The position numbers and the translations under genes are program-made. This document shows, in pieces, positions 26,180 to 35,326 of a stretch of DNA of 64,000 bases. The stretch covers positions 157,029 to 221,028 of the forward strand of contig PBFW01000009.1 of NCBI GenBank assembly GCA_002719955.1, in the 5' to 3' direction. The DNA comes from Deltaproteobacteria bacterium. Its GTDB lineage: Bacteria; Myxococcota_A; UBA9160; UBA4427. Under the pieces are notes generated by a model, which saw only the letters and a list, made by a program, of their open reading frames with translations, did no database searches and was not told the origin of the DNA. Within the stretch, counting starts at the first letter, position 1. Each line of letters opens with the position of its first letter.

Positions 26180-27468
26180 GCGCTCACGAAAACCGAAAAC
26201 GAGTCGTCATCACGGGGCTCGGCGTGATCGCGCCGAACGCCAACGGTGTGGCCGAATTCGAGATGGCGCTTCGCAAGGGGTGCTCGGGGCTCAGGCACCA
26301 GGAGTCGATGGTCGAGGCGAAATTCGGCTGCACTGTTGCGGGCACACCGGAGGGCGTCGAGGAGTTGTGTGAGTCGACGTTCAGCGAAGAAGAGCTTCTG
26401 GCGATGAATGGCAGTCAGCGTTTTTCGAGCCTCGCCGCGATCGAGGCCTGGCAGGACGCGGGCCTCGAGAGGCCGGCACCGGATTCGGACGAAGTCGATT
26501 GGCGTTCGGGCGCGATTCTCGGCACAGGTGTGGGCGGGATGGATACGACCGCCGAAAGAGTGGTTCCGATGACCGATGCCGCCAAGGTTCGTCGCATCGG
26601 CTCGACCGCGGTCGAGCAGGGGATGGCGAGCGGGATCTCCGCGCGCATCTCGGGGCAGCTGGCGTTGGGCAACCAGGTCACGACGAACTCGAGCGCGTGC
26701 AGCACCGGCACGGAAGCGATCTCGATGGGGATGGAACGGATCCGCGCCGGGCTGGCGGATCGCATGCTCTGTGGTGGCGCCGAGGCCGCGTCCCACTATA
26801 TATGGGCGGGTTTCGACTCGATGCGCGTACTGAATCGCAATTCGAACGATGACCCGGAGAAGGCTTCACGCCCGCTCTCGGCGAGTGCGGGTGGCTTCAT
26901 CCCGGGATCCGGTGCGGGCGTCGTTCTGCTGGAGAGCCTCGAAAGTGCGCTCGAGCGAGGCGCACCGATCCACGCGGAACTGATGGGAGGGGGCGTCAAT
27001 TGCGGCGGCCACCGGATGGGCGGCAGCATGACCGCGCCCAATCCCACGAGCGTCCAACGCTGTATCACGGAAGCGCTCGCCGATGCGGGGATTCACCCCG
27101 ATGAAGTCGACGCGATCAACGGCCATCTGACCGCGACCGGCGCCGATCCCAAAGAGGTCGGATCCTGGGCCCGGGCCCTCGGACGCGAACCCGGGTCATT
27201 GCCCCCGATTACGGCGACCAAAAGTATGATCGGTCATGCGCTGGGGGCTGCGGGCGGGATCGAATCCGTTGCTTCCATCCTGATGGTCGAACGGGGCTTC
27301 GTGCATCCCTCGGTCAATTGCGAGGACGTTCATCCCGAGATCGAGCCCCATGCTGCTTCGATTCACCACGAAGCGATGGATCTGCCGGATCTCGATGTCT
27401 TGGTGAAGGCGGGCTTCGGCTTTGGCGATGTGAACGCCTGTCTGGTCTTCAGACGGTTCTCGTCGTAG
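26176..27468 (+). CDS. 3-oxoacyl-ACP synthase (FabB/FabF type)
   Basis: The 430-residue elongating ketosynthase has the Cys-His-His triad C175 (SSACSTG), H317 (INGHLTATGADP) and H354 (KSMIGHALGAAGG). The second motif is unusual: most enzymes read NAHGT(S/G)T, here GHLTAT. The C-terminal GFGFGDVNACLVF replaces the common SFGFGGTNA. GSGAGVVLLE is intact. It pairs logically with FabA for unsaturated chains or with FabZ for saturated ones; the sequence alone does not decide FabB versus FabF. Confidence 0.92.
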   Translation: MSAHENRKRVVITGLGVIAPNANGVAEFEMALRKGCSGLRHQESMVEAKFGCTVAGTPEGVEELCESTFSEEELLAMNGSQRFSSLAAIEAWQDAGLERPAPDSDEVDWRSGAILGTGVGGMDTTAERVVPMTDAAKVRRIGSTAVEQGMASGISARISGQLALGNQVTTNSSACSTGTEAISMGMERIRAGLADRMLCGGAEAASHYIWAGFDSMRVLNRNSNDDPEKASRPLSASAGGFIPGSGAGVVLLESLESALERGAPIHAELMGGGVNCGGHRMGGSMTAPNPTSVQRCITEALADAGIHPDEVDAINGHLTATGADPKEVGSWARALGREPGSLPPITATKSMIGHALGAAGGIESVASILMVERGFVHPSVNCEDVHPEIEPHAASIHHEAMDLPDLDVLVKAGFGFGDVNACLVFRRFSS

Positions 27469-27478
27469 GTTCTCAATA

Positions 27479-27501
27479 TTCGACCGGAGGAGCCGGTCGA
27501 A
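27479..27501 (+). promoter_or_regulatory. Perfect 9-bp hairpin between ketosynthase and ACP genes
   Basis: TTCGACCGG and CCGGTCGAA pair completely around the loop AGGAG, ten bases after the ketosynthase stop. No T-run follows, so it is not a standard terminator. It lies in the only real intergenic gap (114 bases) after the overlapping fab genes. It could protect or process the mRNA so that the small ACP is made in excess (inference). Confidence 0.55.
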
Positions 27502-27582
27502 GCAAACGGTTTCGAACGATGATGTCGGCGGGAGGCCCTCGAGGGGCCAGTCCGCGCGGCCGCGTCTAAGGAGTGGAGTTCG

Positions 27583-27828
27583 ATGGAAGAGTCGGAAGTC
27601 ATGGGACGTGTTGTCAAGATTCTCACGCCCTGGGTCAAGGATGAGGCGGCGCTGGGTGCCGTTTCGATGGAGACGAATATCCTCGAAGATCTGAAGGTGA
27701 ACTCGGCGCGGCTCGTCGATGTCGTGATCGCCTTCGAGGACGATTTCGACATCGAAATCGCGGATGAGGATGTCGACAAGGTGAATACGGTCGGTGATGC
27801 GGTCAACCTGATTTCGGGGAAGCTCTAG
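27583..27828 (+). CDS. Acyl carrier protein with NSAR attachment motif
   Basis: The 81-residue acidic helical protein has ACP length and layout: helix I RVVKILTPWV, the loop ILEDLKVNSARLVDVVIAFEDDF with the probable phosphopantetheine serine S41, and DVDKVNTVGDAVNLI as the last helix. The canonical DSL is NSA here. An AAGGAG ribosome-binding site lies upstream. It is the expected carrier for all the neighbouring Fab enzymes and the substrate of the phosphopantetheinyl transferase two genes on. Confidence 0.88.
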   Translation: MEESEVMGRVVKILTPWVKDEAALGAVSMETNILEDLKVNSARLVDVVIAFEDDFDIEIADEDVDKVNTVGDAVNLISGKL

Positions 27829-27904
27829 CCCGGTCTCGATCGGGACGAGCGCGACACAGGGCATGGGCAGCGGACAAGAACCGCAGACGGATCGGACGGG
27901 AGCG

Positions 27905-28651
27905 ATGAGCCGGGATCCGGGGATGGCGCGGCGGCACGCACGACAGCGCGCCGTGAGCATGGCCGCGAGTCCGATCTGGGTGACGGGCGGCGTGCTGCTC
28001 ATGCGTTTCTATTTTCGTTATCGCATCGCGAACGTGAGGAAGCTGCGCGAGCAGTATCGCCGAATTCGCGCGCAGTCCGACGCGCCGATGCTCGTCTGTG
28101 CAAATCACCTGACGTTGGTCGACTCCTTCTTGATCATCTGGGCGCTCGGTTCGGGGTTCTACTTGGTTCGCCATCCGGATGAGCTCCCCTGGAATACGCC
28201 GGAATCGACGAATTTCGGGCGGAACGCCTTCACGAAAAGCTTGATCTTCTTGGCTAAATGCATCCCGATTACGCGTGGTGGCGCGCGCGAGGATGTGGGC
28301 GACGTGCTCGAGCGAGTGAAGCACCTGCTCGTTCGCGGCGAAACGGCCCTGCTTTTTCCCGAAGCGGGTCGGAGCCGAAGTGGCCGCGTCGAAGAAGCAT
28401 CCGCGGCCTGGGGTGTCGGTCGAATCGTCGGTGCCGTCCCCGGTTGTCGTGTCCTCTGCGTCTATCTGCGAGGGCGAGAGCAGGAAACCTGGGGCGATTT
28501 TCCGGTGAAGGGAGACACGATGGACGTCCAGTTGGCGTGCATCGAGCCCAAGAGCGATGCGAAGGGCGTGCGGCGCTCTCGTGACCTGGCGCAGCAGATC
28601 GTTCGTCAGATCGTTCGCATGGAGGAGGACTATTTCGATGCTCGGCAATGA
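27905..28651 (+). CDS. PlsC-like acyltransferase
   Basis: ATG 27905 (248 residues) is preferred over ATG 27863 because of GGACGGGAGC just upstream. The HX4D catalytic motif is in CANHLTLVDSF, and FPEAGRSRSGR corresponds to the FPEGTRS acyl-acceptor motif of 1-acylglycerol-phosphate acyltransferases. PITRGG is the third block. A hydrophobic stretch near the N-terminus could anchor it to the membrane. In this operon it probably moves the finished acyl chain from ACP to a lipid or other acceptor (inference). Confidence 0.85.
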   Translation: MSRDPGMARRHARQRAVSMAASPIWVTGGVLLMRFYFRYRIANVRKLREQYRRIRAQSDAPMLVCANHLTLVDSFLIIWALGSGFYLVRHPDELPWNTPESTNFGRNAFTKSLIFLAKCIPITRGGAREDVGDVLERVKHLLVRGETALLFPEAGRSRSGRVEEASAAWGVGRIVGAVPGCRVLCVYLRGREQETWGDFPVKGDTMDVQLACIEPKSDAKGVRRSRDLAQQIVRQIVRMEEDYFDARQ

Positions 28652-29384
28652 CGTCGTCGACCTCCGCGATGCCGACACGAGGCCAGAATCCTTTCGGCCA
28701 CGTTTCGACGAGCGTGTCTTCGCGCCCGTGGAGCGCCGAGCGATCGAGCGTGATGCCCGATCACCGGGGGGATCCCATGCCCGCCGTTGGGCACACTGGG
28801 CCGCCAAGGAAGCCGCCTATAAACTCGCCAAACAGATCGATTCGGACTTCGTATTTTCCCCCTCGAAACTCGTCGCGCATTTCGATTCCGCGATCGAAGC
28901 GTCCGGGGGGGGTGTCGAGCGACGTGGCACGCTGAGATTGCCTTGTGCGGTCGCGCAGGGAATTCAGGAACTCGAATTGCGGAGCCGCGAAACCGGAGAT
29001 CGGGTCCACGTTCTGGCCTTGCCGGTGGGGGTGGATTGGCAGGGGGTCGTTTCAGCGGTCGAGCCGATCGTCGAGGCGGTGGATCCGAGTGCAGCGGTTC
29101 GAAGGCTTGCGATCGATCGAATCGCACAGGGTTTCGGAATCGCTGCCGAGCGGATCACGATCGGGCGCCGGGACCGGGTTCCGACCCTTTCGATCGATGG
29201 CTCTCCCCGTCCGATGGCCATTTCGCTTTCGCACCATGGTGGCTGGGTGGCGTGTGCGATGAGGCTTCGATGTGATGGAGCCCAATCGGTGGGCCCGGCG
29301 CCTGTGGACGGCGATTGGAAGACGATCGTTCGGAGAGCCATGCTCGACCGCGGAGATCCAATGCTGAGCGGGGTCGTTCGATGA
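28638..29384 (+). CDS. 4'-phosphopantetheinyl transferase superfamily protein
   Basis: The start ATG 28638 overlaps the acyltransferase stop; 248 residues. The N-terminus MLGNDVVDLRDAD carries the AcpS-like G-x-D-hydrophobic-hydrophobic-D Mg site, and HWAAKEAAYKLAKQI is the KEA(A)YK motif. A C-terminal ISLSHHGGWVACAM is the Sfp-like sequence. The mix, and a length twice that of AcpS, suggest a pseudo-dimeric Sfp-type enzyme. It would convert the operon ACP to its holo form. Its stop overlaps the carboxylase start (ATGA). Confidence 0.85.
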   Translation: MLGNDVVDLRDADTRPESFRPRFDERVFAPVERRAIERDARSPGGSHARRWAHWAAKEAAYKLAKQIDSDFVFSPSKLVAHFDSAIEASGGGVERRGTLRLPCAVAQGIQELELRSRETGDRVHVLALPVGVDWQGVVSAVEPIVEAVDPSAAVRRLAIDRIAQGFGIAAERITIGRRDRVPTLSIDGSPRPMAISLSHHGGWVACAMRLRCDGAQSVGPAPVDGDWKTIVRRAMLDRGDPMLSGVVR

Positions 29385-32300
29385 GTGAAGGTGGGGATGC
29401 GACGGTGGGGAGCAACGGGGGATCGATGCGTCGGCGGATCGAAAGACTCGCGATCGTGAACCGAGGGGAGGCGGCCGTACGCTGTCTCCGAACGGCGAAG
29501 AGTCTACGCGCCCTCGAGGGTGGTGGACTCGAAGTCGTGGCGCTCTTCACGCCACCGGACCGGAGTGCACCCTTCGTGCGCCAGGCCGACCGCGCGGTCG
29601 AGTTGTCCGCCGAGAACGGGGCGGTCGCGGCCTATCTCGATCACGATATTGTCGTGAATGCGTTACGCGAAGTGGGTGCGGACGCGGTTTGGCCCGGCTG
29701 GGGCTTTGTCGCTGAAGATCCTGCTTTCGTGGACCGGCTGACGAGCGAGGGGATCATCTTTCTCGGGCCTGGCGCCGACGCGATGCGATCGCTCGGAGAC
29801 AAGATCACTTCGAAGCGGTTGGCCGAGAAAGCGGGTGTGCCCGTCACGGAATGGAGTGGGGGCGAACTCGCCGACGAGGCCGAAGCCCTTCGCCACGCGG
29901 AGCGGATCGGTTTCCCCGTCGTCCTGAAGGCGACCGCGGGCGGCGGTGGACGCGGAATCCGAATCGTTCAGCGTGCAGAGGACATCGCGGAGGCTTTTCG
30001 TTCAGCAGCCTCCGAGGCCGCGTCCGCATTCGGCAACGGAACGCTTTTCGTCGAAGCGATGGTGCAGGGTGGCCGGCATATCGAAGTCCAGGTGGCCGCT
30101 GACCAGCACGGTCATGCCCTCGCGTTCGGCTGCCGCGACTGCTCTGTCCAGCGTCGTCACCAGAAGGTTCTCGAGGAGGCCCCCCCGCCCGGCCTCTCGG
30201 ACACGTTGCTCGCGCGCCTGGAAGCATCCGCTGTACGGCTCGTCGAGCACGTCGGTTATAGCGGGGTCGGGACAGTCGAGTTCCTGTTGACCGGCGAGGA
30301 TTTCTATTTTCTCGAGGTCAACCCTCGCCTCCAGGTCGAACACGGCATCACCGAATTGATCGCCGGGGTCGATCTGGTCGAGATCCAGATTCGGATCGCA
30401 CGTGGGGAGTCGATCGCCGATATTCCACTCGTGCGCCGGGGGATCGCACTCGAAGCGCGCGTATGCGCCGAGGACCCCGACGAGGGTTTCCTGCCTTCGC
30501 CCGGCCGCATCGCGCTCTTCGAACCAGCGCTGGGACCGAATACACGAGTCGATTCGGGCGTGACGACCGACAGCGTCATCGCTGCGGATTTCGACTCGTT
30601 GATCGCAAAGGTCATCACGGTCGGCGACGATCGGGCCGAAGTGATCGCCCGTTTGGCCTGTGCGCTGCGTGATCTAGAACTCGTCGTCGAAGGGGGCGCG
30701 AGCAACAAGGGCTATCTGCTCTCGATTCTCGAAAGCGAAGACTTCAAGGCCGGCGGGGTGGACACCCAGTGGCTGGACCGTTGGAGCAGCGAGCGGCCGC
30801 CGATCTCTGAGTCCCATCCGGCGCTGGCGCACGATGCGCTGGTGGCGGCTGCGATCCTTTCCTACCAGCGCACCCGTCGTACGCTTCGGACCGGTGTCTT
30901 CGGGGATCAGGGAATCGACCGGCTCCCCTCTTCCGAAGGTCAGCAGATAGACCTCACCTTTGGCTCCGAGAGCTACCGATTCAAGGTCTACGCGATCGGT
31001 TCCTGGCGCTACCGGGTTCATCTCGAAGGTGTCGCGGTCGGCGCGACCATGCGCGAAGAGGGTGAGCACGCCGCTCGTTTGATCATCGACGATCGTGTCA
31101 GACGAATTTTCTACGACGCCAACGATCGTGGGCTTCGGCTCGAGATGGAAGGTCATGCACTCCGCTTCGGTTCGCAGACTGCGGGCCAGGTGCGCTCCGG
31201 CACGCCGGCCGTCGTTGTCGCGATTCAGGTCGCTGTGGGCGAGACGGTCGAGGCGGGGCACCCCCTGGGTCTTCTCGAAGCGATGAAGATGGAGATCGGT
31301 TTCCAGGCGCCGGTCCGCGGCACGATCAAGGAAATTGTCGTTCAAAAGGGCCAACAAGTCGCGGCGGGCGATGTGATTCTCGTGATCGAGGAATCCGCTG
31401 AGGATGAACCGGACGAGAATGGGCGAAGTCGTCTGAGCCTTCCGGCCCAGGTCGATCCGCTCGCGCTCTTATTCCGGCCCGAGGACGACAAGCCCCTGGG
31501 TCGGCCCGATCTCGAGACGGCAGATCGGTCGGCGCTCCTGCTTCGGCGCGCGGCGATCGACACGATTCGTGAAGAGGTTCGTCGTGTGTTGCTTGGGTAC
31601 GACGCCAACCCCGCTCGCGCAGAATCGCTCACGGCTTTTCTCGAGGCGCCGCTTCCCGAGAATATCTCCGAGAGCTTTAGCCGAGAGCTGGCAGAAATCC
31701 GCCACGAGGTCACGGCCTTCGCGGATGTGGAGCTGCTCTCGATTCGCGCGCCGAGCGCATCGATTTCGGGCGAGTCCGGTCCGTCGAATAGCGCACGACT
31801 CCGGATGCTCCTGCGCCGGATCGAGGCCGAAGGCGCGGGGATCGACGAGGGCTACCTCGATCTGGTTCGCGCGGCACTCAGCCACTACGGGGTTTCCGAG
31901 CTGAGCGCGACCGATGCGCTTCGGCGCGCACTGCTGCGGATTTTTTCCTGTCAAGCGGACAAATCGTTTAGGCTCTCGCTGATTCTCGGTGTGTTGCGCC
32001 GGATTGCGTCGGTCGCCCAGAGCGGGATCTATCTTGGGGACGACGAAGTGCTCGCGCGTGCGCTGAACCGCATAGCACGCATGCGGCCCCAGGTGACCGA
32101 TCCTGTCGCGGATGCCGCCCTGGAAGCTTCCTACGTGATCTTTCAGCAGCCGGGAATCGAAGAACGCGCCAAACGTTCATCCAGCACGGTCGAGGAGTGG
32201 CTTGCCGCCGCCGAGGTAGATCTGGTGGCACCGCCCTCCGGTGTCCTGCTGGAAATCGCTTCCTCGCCGCGCCTGGTCTTCGAGCGAGTCGGTCGCTGGA

Positions 32301-35011
32301 TCGGGGGCGAGGATCCGAATCGGCGTGCGATTGCGCTGGCCGCCCATGTGCAGCGACGTTATGCCCCGAGCCGACCGGAGGCCTATCGCTCTGTTCGCGT
32401 CGACGGCGAGCCGATCCATTGTGTCGAATACAAGAGCAAGGGAGTCGTGCTCGCGGCGACCGGCGCCCTCGCGGATACCACGCTCTGGATGGATCGCTTG
32501 ATTCGCGGAGCTGCAACGCTGTTGGAGCGAGACCCCAAGACTCCGATCGCCGCTCTCGAGTATCTGATTCCGGCCGAGCCCGCGATGGATTCGGACGAAA
32601 AGCTGGGTGAACTCCAGGGGATCTATCGGGATGCGAGTTTCGCTTGGCGAATGACGGTCGGCTCCTTGACACCCGATGGTGAGGGAGACGTCTATCGAAC
32701 GCTGATTCGAAGAGAGGGCCGGCTCGAACTCGCGCTCGAGCATCACGACCTCCATCCGGAGACGGCCACCCGGATCGCACTCGATCGCTATGCCGATTTC
32801 GATCTCGAGCGGCTTCAGGCGGATGAAGGGATCTACGCGTTCCACGGACGTGCGCGAACGGCACCCGGGGATGAACGGATCTTCGTTTTGGCCGATGCGC
32901 GTGACCGCTCGCCGGAACCGGGCCGCGAACTCTATCACCACCTCGCGACCTTCGAGCGCGTTTTCAACCGCGCGGCGCGTACGCTTCGCACCATCTTGCA
33001 GACCCATGACCCGCGTCGGCGACTGCAATGGAATCGAATCGCGATATTCGTGGCCCCCGCGATCTTTCTCGAGACCGATGTGGCAAGCGAGATCGCGCGG
33101 CGACTCGCTCCAGCGACTCGCCATCTCGGACTCGAGAAGGTCCTCGTGCGCTTGAACCGCCTCGATCGCGAAGGGGGTCCGGACGCCGCACCGGTTCCGG
33201 TCGAACTCGTCATCTCGGATACGGGCGAACAGCTCGAAGTCGATTGGCGATCGCCCCATGACTCCAGGCTGGCTGCGACCCGGGAATACCATCGGAAGGT
33301 CGTCGCCGCGCGTCGCCGCCGGTTGATCTACCCCTACGAGATCGTGAAGATGCTCACGAGCGAATCCGAAGACGGTACGCGCTCCGATGGCCATTTCGAG
33401 GAATATGATCTCGACCCCGGGAGCGCACGGCCCCTGGCCATGAGCGTCGCCGATCGACCCCATGGCGAAAATGTTTCGAGCGTGGTGTTCGGAGTCGTCC
33501 GAACGCCGACCGCCAAGGTGCCGGAAGGGATGACACGAGTGCTGGCCCTATCGGATCCGACGATGGGGATGGGTGCCCTGGCTGGGCCGGAATGTGATCG
33601 CCTGGTGGCCGCTTTCGACCTTGCCGAGTCGCTCGGTGTTCCCTTGGAGTGGGTGCCGGTTTCCTCGGGTGCAAAGATCGCGATGGACAGCGGAACGGAG
33701 AATCTCGATGCGACCGCGCGAGTCGTTCGGCGCATCGTGACCTTCACCCAGGCCGGTGGAGTCGTGCATGTGATCGTGCAGGGCGTGAACGTCGGTGCTC
33801 AGAGCTATTGGGATGCACTCGCGACAATGCTCATGCATACACGAGGCGTGCTGATCATGACGCAGAACGCGTCGATGGTGCTGACGGGCCGCGCGGCGCT
33901 GGAAGCTTCCGGTGGTGTGGCCGCCGAGGATGAAATTGCGATCGGCGGCTTCGAACGGATCATGGGCCCCAATGGCGAAGCCCAATATTACGCTCGGAAC
34001 CTCGCGGATGCCTATCGGATTCTCTATGAGCATTATCGCTTCACCTATGTCGTCCCTGGCGAAGCGGGTCCGCGCGAATTTGCGACGACTGATCCGCACG
34101 ATCGATCGATCGGCGACACGTCGATCGATGCCGACGACGCGGATGGACTCCAGACGATCGGTGAACTCTTCGACGACGCGACGAATCCCGGTCGCAAGCG
34201 AGCGTTCTCGATGCGCGCGGTGATGAAGTCGGTGGTCGATGTCGACGGCGGACATCTCGAGCGGTGGAATGCCTGGGTGGGTGCGGAGACCGCGATCGTC
34301 TGGGATGCGCATATTGGCGGGAAGCCGGTGACCCTGATTGGGATCGAGAGCAAGAACGTGCCCCGCGACGGCTATCGTCCGACCGATGGACCGGAGTCCT
34401 GGAATGGCGGAACACTCTTTCCGCAATCTTCGAAGAAGGTGGCGCGCGCGGTGAACGCGGCCAGTGGCAATCGGCCGGTCGTCGTCCTGGCAAATCTCTC
34501 GGGGTTCGACGGTTCACCGGAATCCCTGCGGAAGATTCAGCTCGAGAACGGCGCGGAGATCGCTCGCTCGGTCGTCAACTTTCAGGGGCCGATCTACTTC
34601 GTGGTCGTGTCGCGCTATCACGGGGGGGCCTATGTCGTCTTCTCGCAGGAGCTGAACGACGATATGCAGGCGGTGGCCCTATCAGGATCCTACGCATCGG
34701 TGATCGGCGGCGGACCTGCGGCGGCGGTCGTTTTCAGCCGCGAGGTGCGCGCCCAGGCGCTGGGCGATCCGCGCGTGAAGGATATGGGTGATATCGCCCG
34801 TCGCGATCCGACCGAGGAGAACAGGGCGGCGCTCGAAGTCACCTTGCGCGAGGTCACGCTCGAGAAGCAGGCGGCGACCGCAGCCGAGTTTGATTTGATT
34901 CACACGGTCGAGCGGGCACGCGAAGTCGGTTCGCTTTCTGCGATCCTGGAGCCCGCTGAATTGCGACCCAAGCTCATCGCATCGCTGAGCAGAGCGCCGC
35001 GAGACGCTTGA
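29381..35011 (+). CDS. Single-chain biotin-dependent acyl-CoA carboxylase (1876 residues)
   Basis: One polypeptide holds all activities needed to make malonyl-CoA or a homolog. Residues about 15-460 are biotin carboxylase (AIVNRGEAAVRC, KATAGGGGRGIRIVQ, DCSVQRRHQKVLEEAPPP, EVNPRLQVEHGITELIAG). The biotin carrier follows with K636 in LLEAMKMEIGF. About 690-1310 is a long central region (e.g. LRTILQTHDPRRRLQWNRIA) reminiscent of the central domain of eukaryotic acetyl-CoA carboxylase. Residues about 1320-1860 are carboxyltransferase (PYEIVKML, GVNVGAQSYWDALATMLMH, NASMVLTGRAALEASGG, YHGGAYVVFSQEL). The order is that of eukaryotic ACC and of some actinobacterial long forms. The start overlaps the preceding stop. 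Acetyl- versus propionyl- or longer acyl-CoA preference is open. Confidence 0.93.
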   Translation: MSEGGDATVGSNGGSMRRRIERLAIVNRGEAAVRCLRTAKSLRALEGGGLEVVALFTPPDRSAPFVRQADRAVELSAENGAVAAYLDHDIVVNALREVGADAVWPGWGFVAEDPAFVDRLTSEGIIFLGPGADAMRSLGDKITSKRLAEKAGVPVTEWSGGELADEAEALRHAERIGFPVVLKATAGGGGRGIRIVQRAEDIAEAFRSAASEAASAFGNGTLFVEAMVQGGRHIEVQVAADQHGHALAFGCRDCSVQRRHQKVLEEAPPPGLSDTLLARLEASAVRLVEHVGYSGVGTVEFLLTGEDFYFLEVNPRLQVEHGITELIAGVDLVEIQIRIARGESIADIPLVRRGIALEARVCAEDPDEGFLPSPGRIALFEPALGPNTRVDSGVTTDSVIAADFDSLIAKVITVGDDRAEVIARLACALRDLELVVEGGASNKGYLLSILESEDFKAGGVDTQWLDRWSSERPPISESHPALAHDALVAAAILSYQRTRRTLRTGVFGDQGIDRLPSSEGQQIDLTFGSESYRFKVYAIGSWRYRVHLEGVAVGATMREEGEHAARLIIDDRVRRIFYDANDRGLRLEMEGHALRFGSQTAGQVRSGTPAVVVAIQVAVGETVEAGHPLGLLEAMKMEIGFQAPVRGTIKEIVVQKGQQVAAGDVILVIEESAEDEPDENGRSRLSLPAQVDPLALLFRPEDDKPLGRPDLETADRSALLLRRAAIDTIREEVRRVLLGYDANPARAESLTAFLEAPLPENISESFSRELAEIRHEVTAFADVELLSIRAPSASISGESGPSNSARLRMLLRRIEAEGAGIDEGYLDLVRAALSHYGVSELSATDALRRALLRIFSCQADKSFRLSLILGVLRRIASVAQSGIYLGDDEVLARALNRIARMRPQVTDPVADAALEASYVIFQQPGIEERAKRSSSTVEEWLAAAEVDLVAPPSGVLLEIASSPRLVFERVGRWIGGEDPNRRAIALAAHVQRRYAPSRPEAYRSVRVDGEPIHCVEYKSKGVVLAATGALADTTLWMDRLIRGAATLLERDPKTPIAALEYLIPAEPAMDSDEKLGELQGIYRDASFAWRMTVGSLTPDGEGDVYRTLIRREGRLELALEHHDLHPETATRIALDRYADFDLERLQADEGIYAFHGRARTAPGDERIFVLADARDRSPEPGRELYHHLATFERVFNRAARTLRTILQTHDPRRRLQWNRIAIFVAPAIFLETDVASEIARRLAPATRHLGLEKVLVRLNRLDREGGPDAAPVPVELVISDTGEQLEVDWRSPHDSRLAATREYHRKVVAARRRRLIYPYEIVKMLTSESEDGTRSDGHFEEYDLDPGSARPLAMSVADRPHGENVSSVVFGVVRTPTAKVPEGMTRVLALSDPTMGMGALAGPECDRLVAAFDLAESLGVPLEWVPVSSGAKIAMDSGTENLDATARVVRRIVTFTQAGGVVHVIVQGVNVGAQSYWDALATMLMHTRGVLIMTQNASMVLTGRAALEASGGVAAEDEIAIGGFERIMGPNGEAQYYARNLADAYRILYEHYRFTYVVPGEAGPREFATTDPHDRSIGDTSIDADDADGLQTIGELFDDATNPGRKRAFSMRAVMKSVVDVDGGHLERWNAWVGAETAIVWDAHIGGKPVTLIGIESKNVPRDGYRPTDGPESWNGGTLFPQSSKKVARAVNAASGNRPVVVLANLSGFDGSPESLRKIQLENGAEIARSVVNFQGPIYFVVVSRYHGGAYVVFSQELNDDMQAVALSGSYASVIGGGPAAAVVFSREVRAQALGDPRVKDMGDIARRDPTEENRAALEVTLREVTLEKQAATAAEFDLIHTVERAREVGSLSAILEPAELRPKLIASLSRAPRDA

Positions 35012-35326
35012 GTCGCACGAGTCAACGTCGAAGACATTGAAATTGGCCCCATCTTGTGTGAATCCCAGGCGGCTCGCCGCTCGGGCCGGTGCTCCCGTCT
35101 GCGGAGATCTGCGTGTCGGGATCCCGATCCCCTTCATCATCGGGTGATTTTTCAACCCCGCCCCTCCAACTCGAGCGCGGAGCCCGAGAAGGGAATCAGC
35201 GTTTCTTCGGATCAGCGGATCTGGACCCATCGGTATTGGCACGGCCAGCCCGATTCGGTCGACTCGGGGGGAGGGGGATGAACGTGTGTCTCGCCTGGCC
35301 CTTCCTTTGCCCGGCGAGCGCGAACC
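35012..35326. other. Gap after the lipid operon
   Basis: About 315 bases between the carboxylase and the interrupted lipoprotein gene. Apart from a terminator-like hairpin at 35123-35152, I see no gene, tRNA or clear promoter. Confidence 0.5.
35123..35152 (+). terminator. Possible terminator of the lipid operon
   Basis: CCCGAT (35123-35128) pairs with ATCGGG (35139-35144) across a ten-base loop and is followed by TGATTTTT. The stem is short, so termination may be weak. It is about 110 bases after the carboxylase stop. Confidence 0.4.
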
